Under the pieces are notes generated by a model. That model saw only the letters and a program-made list of their open reading frames with translations, searched no databases and had not been told where the DNA came from. The translations under genes and the position numbers were made by a program. Shown here piece by piece: positions 11,000 to 20,430 of a DNA stretch of 64,000 nucleotides. Numbering within the stretch: the stretch's first letter is position 1; every line of letters starts with the position of its first letter. The DNA is from Escallonia rubra (taxonomy: Eukaryota; Streptophyta; Magnoliopsida; Escalloniales; Escalloniaceae): the NCBI GenBank assembly GCA_033065855.1, contig JAVXUO010000284.1, forward strand, positions 124,001 through 188,000, given 5' to 3'.

Positions 11000-13235
11000 A
11001 CATGATGAGCGATGCCCAGCCGTCTTGCCACCATGAAGAAGTACACGCTGTTTTCGTGCCACCACGAAGAACCATGCCTCGCTAGGTAACCACCATGGCC
11101 ACCACTAACTAGCTTCGATCTTATTTCCTCTGGCCCAATCGACCCACACAGCCACCACAAAACTATCTCAAAACCGCCACCTGCAATCATCAATTGCCAC
11201 CCTCAATCATCACCCTCAATCACCTCAAAACTGTAGCACCACCATGTATTAGCAACCGCCACCCACAACAGCCACCTCAATCACCATAACATCACCCTTA
11301 TCGTTGAGGCCCACAACTCTACTGGTGGTGGTGCCATGGTGATCCACATCATTCGGTTCGACAGGGCTGTCTGCAACAAAATAGAAACAAACCAAGAATG
11401 AAACGTCTTATTTTTGTGGAAGCGGTGGGCCACAGAGGTGGTGGTATGGTTCCAGGGAGCAGTGGTACTGGATTTCGTGGAGACGGTGATAAATGGAAGG
11501 TATAGATTTCTCCTAGCAGAAAAGGGGCAGTCCACATTCTCTGATCGACATTGAACCGGACGAGTTGGACCCATTATGGTAACTGTTAGAACTTTTTGGG
11601 GTTTTAGGGGGCATTATGGTAAATATCCATATCAACAGAAATCATGTTTAAGGGAAAAACAAGAAAACATTTGTGAAAAGCCAAGTAAACGAAAGCGTAT
11701 CCCATTTGAAAATTGATATAAAAACCAATAAGATTACATAAGAAAAATAACATTGAGTCCTTTTTTGAAAAGTATAAACGAATAAGACTGTGTTTTTGCT
11801 TTGAAAACGAATATATATAGTCTGAAAATAAACAATAAAAATAGAAAAATGAGAAATGAGAAATTTAAACGAACAAGCCCACAATATTATTCAAATGGAA
11901 AAAGAAAAGAAGTGTGAACAAGAGGGAGCTACTTTGTTCGTTGACTCGTAAGTATGTCTTTATTGACCTATCAATCACCCAACTCAGAAGGCCCAAGAGA
12001 GCCATAATGATGCTTACGAGATGCGATCGCGTGCAAGGCAAAGGACCACAATCTTGCCGTACAAGATGTGATCACACTCGAATGTTGTTGGGCGCATATG
12101 GATCACCCAGTATCTCTTTGATCACATTGTTGGATCGAACGGATCAATTTTTCGGTCAGATTGTGACCATTTATTGTGGGGATTACATATTTGGTTTTAG
12201 TGACTATTTTTGTTCTACACTCTAAAGAGCACACATCACATCCTCAAAATAGACTTTTGAATTAGTTGTCACATATGATCCTAGTATGGCCTAGCAAAAT
12301 GGGTGGGTGGGTTTGGTTTGGGTCAAACAAGTGGCTAACCCATTTAAAATCATTTATTAACAGATTAACAAGATCAATCATTAAAGAAATTTGTTTAATC
12401 AAGTATCTCAACTTTGACACGACACAATTCAATTTCTGAAGCGACTCAATTTCTGACATGACTCTTTCACTTTATGACTTCAAAATTTTTAATAATTTTT
12501 CTCCATTTACATAATGAAAAACTTAGCAAACTCCCACCCACCAATGCAACTTCGCCAATCTTACTTTTGCCCTCCAAATTGTCCCTCAAATTAAAAAAAC
12601 CCTTCACCGACAACCTCCCTGACTGCATTAGCACCTAAAACAACAAACACGTTCTGACGTTTCTTAGTCCTTTTCTAACAACCCCGGAAATATAACTGCA
12701 CACAATATATGCAACTACTGTGAATTTCTCCATAAAGTACTTTAACAAAAATATTCACACCCAAGGAATGACAATGGCGACATTTGGAAAGGGCTAAAAC
12801 CTCATACTTGCCAAGAAAAAGAAAACCCAATTCTTGAATTTGAATCCATATATACACAGGAGCAGGGGCGGTGGCAATGGTGGAGGGTGTTGGATTGTCC
12901 GTAATTGGTGCATCGAGATGGCGACGATGTTAGACGAGGATGTACATGGGACAACGGTGGTTATGAAGCAGCTGAGGCAGATAAACGTAGACAAGCGGCA
13001 ACGATGGCATTGGAATTTGTGGCGTCAACCCATAGGGTTTGTGGCAGCAGTGACGGTGGAGAGCGAGTGACAATGATTGCAGTTTGTCCGTCGTCGAAGG
13101 GTGGAGATGACGACGGGCCGGTAGTGATGGAAATATAGTGACGGCTAACTGAGGTCATGTTAGTTTTCGGAGGAAGGGACATATTAGAGTAAAAAGAAAG
13201 TCAAAAAGAGTTTAAGGGGTAAATGGATATCCATC
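11000..13235. repeat. Unidentified ~2.3-kb repeat, unit 1
   Basis: This non-coding tract aligns along its length with 13236-15735 (unit 2) and with the split unit 3 (27740-28324 joined to 39316-40261). Landmarks are the CCACCACAAAACTA block, GGTGCCATGGTGATCCA (11332, 13500, 28070), the AAACGAA-rich block, AAGATGTGATCACACTCGA (12063, 14229, 39769) and TTGAATTTGAATCCA near 12834 and 15312. Small ORFs exist but shift frame between units, which argues against coding. It may be an unclassified transposable element or a decayed gene region. Its function is not known. Confidence 0.7.
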
Positions 13236-15735
13236 TATGATTCATGCAAGCCAGGGGACTCATGAGTTGCAATGTAGTCAACCCATTTTTCCAGCCCAAT
13301 TGTCCCACACAGCCACCACAAAACTACCTCAAAACCGCCACCCACATTCATCAATTGCCACCTTCAATCATCAATCGCTACCCTCAATCACCTAAAAAAC
13401 TGCAGCACCACCATGAATCACCAATCGCCATCCACAACAGCCTCCTCAACCACCATAACATCACCCTGATCGTTGATCCCTGCACCTCTACAGCCGGTGG
13501 TGCCATGGTGATCCAACCCCATTTGGTTCGACGGGTCTGTCTGCAACAAAATGGAAATAATCTGAGAATGAAAGGTCCCATTTTTTGGTAGAGGCGGTGG
13601 TACTGGTTCCGTGGAACAGTGGTACTGGGTCTCGTGGAGGCGGTGATAAATGGAACGTATAGATTTCTCCTAGCAAAAGATGGAAGGTCCAGATTCTTTT
13701 GAAGGAGGGACATGGAACCTGATGAGTTAGACCTAATAAGGCAACTGTCAGAACTTTTTGGGGTTTAAGGGGGCATTACGGCAAATAACCATATCAATAG
13801 TTAGCCTATTTACCGAAAATATGAGAAATTGTTTTTGAAAAGCCACGTAAACGAACGCGTATCCCATTATAAAATGGGTAAGAAAACCAATAAGATTACA
13901 TTAAGCAAAATATATATTGAGTCCTTTTTTAAAAAGCATAAACGAGCAATATTGTGTTTTTGTTTTGAAAACGACAACACATGGTGAAAATAAAAAACAA
14001 AAATTAAAAAATGAAAAGTTTAAACGATCAGGCAATATTTTATAAATGGAAAGAGAAAAGAAACATAAGCAAAATAGGGAAGAGACATACTACTTTGTCC
14101 ATTGACTTGTAAGGATTTGTCTTCGTTGACCTATCACTCGCCCAACTCAGAAGATCCAAGAGAGCCACAGTGGTGCCTTACAAGATGGAGATCGCGCGCA
14201 AGGCTACTAAGGGCCACGATGTTGCCGTACAAGATGTGATCACACTCGAGCACTGTTGGGGCCTTATGATGAGTTTTTGCCTTCAATAATCCATTTTTAA
14301 TATTTTATTACCTATATATCCCGTTTTGAATCTTATTTACCTATCTAACCCACTTTTGAAAAACGTGGTTTCAAACCACGTTTTCAAGAGAAGAAAATGT
14401 GGTTTGAAACAGAGATTTCTTTTGAAAACATATGAAATCTCTGTTTGAAACAGAGATTTCTTTTGAAATTTTTTACTTGAAAATGTGGTTTGAAACCACG
14501 TTTTCTTCCCTTCAAAACGTGGTTTCAAACCACGTTTTTCAAAAGTGGGTTAGATAGGTAAATAATGTTCAAAATGGGGTAAAGAGGTATTAAATATTAA
14601 AAATAGATTATTAAGGGAAAAAATTCGCCTTATGGCCAGTGCAACATCCTTTCCATCACATTGTGACCGTTGATTCTGGGAATTGCATATTTAGTTTGTT
14701 GACTATTTTTAGTGTACACTTAAAGAAATCAACTCATAACATCCTCAAAATAGACTTTTAATTAGTTGTAAGATATGATCCCAGTTTGGCAATGCAAAAT
14801 GGGTATGTGGATTGGGTTTGGGTCAAATAGGTGGCTGACCCATTTAGAATCATTTATTTCTGAGTTAACTTGGTCAATCATTAAATATGTTGGTTTAACT
14901 CATTATCTTCACATTCACCCATTTACCAAGAGACAATCCGAGTTTTGACCTGGCTCGTTCACTTTTGACTTTAAAATTTTTAGGTTTTTTTTTTATGTTT
15001 ATAATAAAAAACTTAACAAACTCCAACCACCAATACAATTTCCCCAATCTTACTTTGCCCTCCAAAATTGTCCCTCTAATTCAAAAAACCCTTCACCTGT
15101 AACCTCCCTAACTGCATTAACGCCTACAAAAACAAACATATTTTGGCTTTTCTTAGGCCTTTTCTAACAAGTCTAAAAAATGTAACTACACACAATATAG
15201 CAATTACTATGAATTTCTCCATAAAATATTTTGTCCATAAGGAATAACAATGGCGACAATGGGAAAAGGCTAAAAGCTCATACTTTTCAGTAAAAAGAAA
15301 ATCCAGTTCCTGAATTTGAATCCAAATTTCCATAAAGAGCAGTGGTGGTGGCAGTGATGGAGTGTGGATTGTCCATAATTGGTACATTGAGATGGCAACA
15401 ATGTTAGATGAGGATGTAGTTGAATGGACGAGGTGGTTACAGGGCAATAGCGACGACAAAACGTGAGCAAGCAGCAGCAACAATGGCGTGTGGTAAGGGA
15501 GTGGCGGAATTGACAGTGGAGAGCGAGCATCGGTGGTCGGGGTTTGTTCGTCGTGGATGGGTGGAGATGACGATGTAGGTAGGTGAGGAGTGGCGCCGGC
15601 AGGCGACATCGCTGGTGATGGAGATGCAGTGACGGCAACGGCGGTCTTAGTGGTTTTTGGAGGAAGCGAGAGATTAGGGTAAAAAGTCAGTCAAAACGCA
15701 TTTAAGGGATATATGTAAACCAGCGGGCTCAAGTG
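13236..15735. repeat. Unidentified ~2.3-kb repeat, unit 2
   Basis: This is a tandem copy in the same orientation as unit 1. It is longer because a 356-bp MITE (14271-14626) sits inside it. The junction between the units is near 13235, where unit 1 ends after GGGGTAAATGGATATCCATC and unit 2 begins with the CCACACAGCCACCACA block. The unit again shows no conserved open frame. Confidence 0.7.
14271..14626. mobile_element. MITE with long terminal inverted repeats, 356 bp
   Basis: The left end, GAGTTTTTGCCTTCAATAAT, and the right end form inverted repeats of over 100 bp meeting at a centre near 14440. Inside, AACGTGGTTTCAAACCACGTT palindromes recur. GCCTTATG is duplicated at 14261-14268 and 14627-14634. 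Units 1 and 3 of the surrounding repeat have the uninterrupted site. The 8-bp duplication (9 if one mismatch is allowed) leaves hAT or Mutator both possible. The transcript would fold into a near-perfect hairpin. Confidence 0.85.
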
Positions 15736-16251
15736 TTGCAAGGCACTCAACCCATTATACCTAATTATGTAAATGGATGATTTTGGGTGACTTTTAAGTG
15801 AAAGGATTTTGACGGGTAAACAGATTTGGGTTATGATTTCCTCCTCTAATCCTAGATCCAATGATCAATGGTTGAAAATCAGAGTCGATTAAGTCATGCT
15901 CAGAGTTCAGAGTTGGGAGGAAAAGATGGAACGAAACGTGAAACTTGCACGGCGTAGCCAAGAGGCAGATCGCTAAAAAGTGCCAGTACATGGTCAGATA
16001 AATGTCTCAAGCGAAAAATAACGGCTCAAAATCAACTTGTCATGTCTCTAAGCATATATGCCATTGCAAATCAGAGTGAAAACTACATGGATTTCACAAA
16101 ATAACAGGAAAAATGATCGAATTGGTAAGGAAGCTTACAAAGCTGGCCCAAGCAACTAAAATATGTCCTTCCATTGCTGCGGCTACTAGCTCTTTTGGGC
16201 ATTAACTAGATTGTTACACAGAACATGGAACTCAGAAGTAAGGGAAAAAAG
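15736..16251. other. Intergenic, possible RPN9 3' flank
   Basis: No gene is visible. The stretch lies downstream of the minus-strand RPN9 exon and may include its 3' untranslated region. Confidence 0.4.
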
Positions 16252-16437
16252 TTACGACGCAACTAGATTAGGTGTTTCTGCCTCGATAGATAACAAAGCA
16301 GTGTGTACTTTGTCTATCCAACTGTCCAGCCAATCGCGTAAAGATTTGATCTGCGGAATCCCCAGCACTCTTGGTTGAACCCACGAAACATGAACTGTCC
16401 CCTCAACTTGATCAATAATCCCCTTGATAAGATGAAC
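16252..16437 (-). pseudogene. RPN9: Last exon of 26S proteasome subunit RPN9 (PSMD13), orphan fragment
   Basis: The minus-strand peptide VHLIKGIIDQVEG...VSWVQPRVLGIPQIKSL...DSWIDKVHTALLSIEAETPNLVAS ends at a natural TAA. It matches the conserved C-terminus (end of the PCI domain and tail) of the proteasome lid subunit RPN9. A splice acceptor (GAAG|GTT) precedes it at 16437/16438 in phase 0, which is what a genuine final exon would show. I found no upstream RPN9 exon within the next ~1.1 kb on the minus strand. It may therefore be a duplicated or captured fragment, or the end of a gene with a very long or transposon-filled intron. The assignment is from recalled family conservation. Confidence 0.6.
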
Positions 16438-17587
16438 CTTCAAATCCCATAAGGAAAGTTTTCTTTGGCCTCTCTAAAGAATGGATGGAATGTAATAACA
16501 TGCACACAAACTAAGCAAGTAACATCGTACTTAAAAGGAAAAAAACTACCGTATCAAGCAAACATGGTAATTCAAAATCATGGACATACAAGCAATGGTG
16601 CCATTTCCAAGACAAGCATTAGAAACAACGAGAAGAACAAAGTTATCCAAATTAGTGAGCTTAACCATAAAAATGAGACAGGTCTTCTTTTAAGGGGGAA
16701 CACTCTCGAAAAGCAGATGGTTACCGGTAGCATTGTTATTACTTCAAAATAACACTGTACCAGAGGAAACTACGTGTCTTCATGGAGGCAGAAGGGATTA
16801 CAGACATTATGAGTTATACTCTTCCGTCTCTAATTAATAGATCATGTTTGAATTGCAAGCTTATTTAGTATATGAATCATATTTTATGAATTATCCATTC
16901 TCGAGAAAGAGAAGAGAGGGGTGAAGAAGAAAATAGGCCAAGAAAGAGACAAATGAGTTACTAGAGGATTAAATATGAATAAAAGACATATTACATAGTA
17001 AAAAAAAATATAAAAAGGGTAAACATTTAAATAAATAAAAATAGTGTAAAATCTTTTTTAATTTAGAAAAAGATAAATTTTTTTGGGATAATTAAAAACA
17101 GATAAATTCAATTAATTAAGGACAAATGGACGATCATTTAGTACTGATATAAGGCTCAACAAGAGCTAGAGGGTAGAGGACAAAGATGAAGCCTCAAACA
17201 AACTCTGGTGAGCGGCATGTGTTTCAGATGTGAGGAGCCTGAAACAGATTTTGTCAGACGTGTTTCATGTGGACGTGGGTATTCACTTTTTTCTTACAGT
17301 GCAACAAGTATCCTCGGTTTTCTCTCTTTGCCTCGTTTTTGTTGATCAGAAAAGAAAACCAGTTTTAAAGGAACAAATGATTTAAAGATTTTGGCTCTCG
17401 ATAGAATTTGGCTGTCTATTTATGTTTTATTTATTCTGTTTTTCAATTTATTGATTTGATTTTTGTTGATCTTTTGTAAAATGTGGTGATTGTAGTTATC
17501 ATTGGATTTGATTGAGGAGTGGCTTTCGAAGAATTTGAGCAATTCGACACTCGGAGGTGGTCTGAGTATTATATCTGAATTAGTATG
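16438..17587. other. Intergenic or intronic, nothing recognised
   Basis: AT-rich DNA with short ORFs only. No RPN9 exon and no clear element ends were seen. Confidence 0.5.
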
Positions 17588-17596
17588 TTAATTTAA

Positions 17597-18762
17597 GAGT
17601 AAATTGTACCAATGGTCACTGAACTATGACCCCTTTTTCACTTAAGTCACCCAACTTTATTTTGTGCCATTTTGGCCACTGAACTCTCAAATCTGTCCGA
17701 ATTGACCACTCTGTCAGCCGCTGTTAAATTTTCTCCGTTAAAGGGTCACCTGCCACTCACATGACCCTTCAAAGCAGGGGTAAAACTGTCAATCCTTAGC
17801 GAAACCCTTCAAAGCAGGAGTAAAACCGATATGCCTCTTCCATTCTCTCTCTTTATTTCCTCTCTCTACACCAAACGAGTGCATCTCTCTCACTTTGAAT
17901 AATCAGTCGCCGCCTCACAAGACAAAATCTCTCTCTCCACCACCATCGCCACCGGCACCATACCGACCATCACCATCACCCCCCCGCGTCACCAAAGAAC
18001 CCATCGGCGCTTTTTTCAGACGAACTTGCGTGGTGCGATCGGGGATCTGGACTTGATCGGCGGCGACGGGACGATGTCTACTGAGAAGATCACGGCGGAG
18101 ATTTGGAGGTTCCCAACGAGGTTGTGGCGGTGGAAGAGAAATTTGGCGAACCCTAGACTGTGGGTGGCAGAGACTGTGGCGACATCGGGGATTAATGATT
18201 AAATTTGGTGGGTTGTTGGTTCACGGTAGTGGTGGGTGGGCCGATTGGTTGAGGTGGTGGGTTGCCGAGTCATCGCAGGCTTATGGCTATCATGTGGTGG
18301 TGAGGTTGTGGCCGTGATGTATTGGTGGCAGGGCTGTGGTCGTGATGTGGTGGCTGGACTGTCGCGGTACTGTGGTGGCACGGGCGTGGACTTGATATGG
18401 TGGTTGCGTGGCTGTAGCCTTGATATGGTTGTGGCTGGACTGTTGCGGTACTGTGGTGGTTCTATGTGGTGTAGGCAATGGAAATTGAGGGTCGCAGGTG
18501 ATGGATGTTGGCCGGCAACAGAGGTTGGCAATTGAAGATGGGCAAATGTTAAAGAACACTGATGAATAGACAATTTTACCCCTATTTTAAGGCCTCATGT
18601 GCACGGCACGTGAACATTTAACGGAAATAAGTTAACCGTGACTAACAGAATTGCCAAATTGGACACATTTGTAAGTCCAATGGCCAAAATGCCACAAAAT
18701 AAAATTTGGTGACTTAAGTGAAAAAGGGGTCATAGTTCAGTGGCCATTGGTGTAATTTACTC
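17597..18762. mobile_element. Non-autonomous Mutator-like element, 1166 bp
   Basis: Long terminal inverted repeats (over 100 bp, imperfect) begin GAGTAAATTGTACCAATGG at the left. The right end is their complement, ending CAATTTACTC-like. Both ends contain CTGAACTATGACCCC and TTTCACTTAAGTCACC in opposite orientation. A perfect 9-bp duplication, TTAATTTAA, lies at 17588-17596 and 18763-18771, diagnostic of Mutator-like insertion. The interior is GTGG-rich with no transposase. Confidence 0.9.
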
Positions 18763-19643
18763 TTAATTTAATGAATATCTGTGGTTAGGATTCTAGCTTT
18801 AGACTGCTTTTTATCAACCATAATATGTACGTAATTGACAGTAACGTGATTGATTAATTTTGTAATAATATAAATTTTAGTTTTTATGATGCTTCTTCGG
18901 TAGTCAATTGAAGTGAATATGGACTGCTTAATTTTGTAATAATATAAAATTTGGTGACTTAAGTGAAAAAGGGGTCATAGTTCAGTGGCCATTGGTGCAA
19001 TTTACTCTTAATTTAATGAATATCTGTGGTTAGGATTCTAGCTTTAGACTGCTTTTTATCAACCATAATATGTACGTGATTGACAGTAACGTGATTGATT
19101 AATTTTGTAATAATATAAATTTTAGTGTTTATGATGCTTCTTCGGTAGTCAATTGAAGTGAATATGGACTGCTTAATTTTGTAATAATATAAAATTTGGT
19201 GACTTAAGTGAAAAAGGGGTCATAGTTCAGTGGCCATTGGTGCAATTTACTCTTAATTTAATGAATATCTGTGGTTAGGATTCTAGCTTTAGACTGCTTT
19301 TTATCAACCATAATATGTACGTAATTGACAGTAACGTGATTGATTAATTTTGTAATAATATAAATTTTAGTTTTTATGATGCTTCTTCGGTAGTCAATTG
19401 AAGTGAATATGGACTGCTTAATTTTGTAATAATATAAAATTTGGTGACTTAAGTGAAAAATGGGTCATAGTTCAGTGGTCATTGGTGCAATTTACTCTTA
19501 ATTTAATGAATATCTGTGGTTAGGATTCTAGCTTTAGACTGCTTTTTATCAACCATAATATGTACGTAATTGACAGTAACGTGATTGATTAATTTTGTAA
19601 TAATATAAATTTTAGTGTTTATGATGCTTCTTCGGTAGTCAAT
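18701..19643. repeat. 245-bp tandem array built from a Mutator end and its flank
   Basis: Four nearly identical units start at 18701, 18946, 19191 and 19436, the last slightly short. Each unit is the last ~62 bp of the Mutator-like element, its right 9-bp duplication, and about 175 bp of adjoining host sequence. The unit joins show AATATAAAAT-type microhomology. Differences between units are only a few bases, so the amplification is recent. The array ends about 790 bp upstream of the NLR B start codon. Confidence 0.92.
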
Positions 19644-20430
19644 TAAAGTTCATGTAACTAATTAAGTTGTATCCTTCTTAAGATTCTTATTTTGTTCAGA
19701 TACGCAATGAGGGGCTGACAGGATATGGTGAGGAAAATTCCTGCAATATATCAACCCCCAGGACAATTTCTTTTGAAGTTTCTTTATGGGCTTTTTGAAA
19801 AGAAAAGAAAACACATGTATGTATACATGTATTGCCCGTCCACATTTTAAGATTAACGCATGTGCACGGGAATGGGATGGTTGGAACCTACCTATCGGAT
19901 TATCTCTGCATACTTCACCGTGGCAGGACGATGAGCACCACCATTTTCACTGGTGCACATAAAGCTCCTTAAAGGGGCACCATCGTTGTCATGAGGTGAA
20001 GAAGATTCTTAAATTTGTCCCAGTGATGCCCGATATTTTTTCATTGAATGGACTTTGTGCAGTGAAAGGAAACCACCCATGTTCTCCCGTAGAAAATAAT
20101 TGAGTCGTCACATCAGGCGTGAGTGTTGGGCTGAGATCGGTCCCAATTTTCAAAGTTAAGGCTACCAGTCGGCCGATTGTTTATTCCAACGGACAAGTTA
20201 GTCAATAGCTAAAGAGGACAAGCTAGTCAATATCCAGAATTGAAGATGACAATCAAAGGTGTAAGGAATCTGAAGGTTGATGGCCTAAACTTTTGTTCTT
20301 TGAAGCTACATGATTAATTTCACAAGGATACACAAACTAAGTACAGAGTTCTTTGAGGTCAATACAAGTTGTAAAGTGTGACCATGTGAGATATCTGAAG
20401 GCTGCCTCACCAGCTAGAAGTGAACTGGGA
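19644..20430 (+). promoter_or_regulatory. 5' region of NLR copy B
   Basis: The last ~230 bp before the ATG align with the region upstream of copy C. Shared stretches are GGACAAGTTAGTCAATA at 20194 and 54700, GCTACATGATT at 20304 and 55054, and CTGAAGGCTGCCTCAC just before the start. An upstream in-frame TTG-initiated extension (20353-20430) is conserved between B and C but lacks an ATG. I take it as leader. No TATA box can be called with confidence. Confidence 0.5.

Noticed and set aside
16465..16752. 95-codon plus-strand ORF
   Set aside because: It has no recognisable features, lies antisense to the presumed RPN9 upstream region, and has low-complexity composition.
20353..20430. N-terminal extension of NLR B starting at a TTG
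   Set aside because: There is no ATG in it; the family begins with MAE at 20431. The extension is open in copy C as well, but plants rarely start at TTG.
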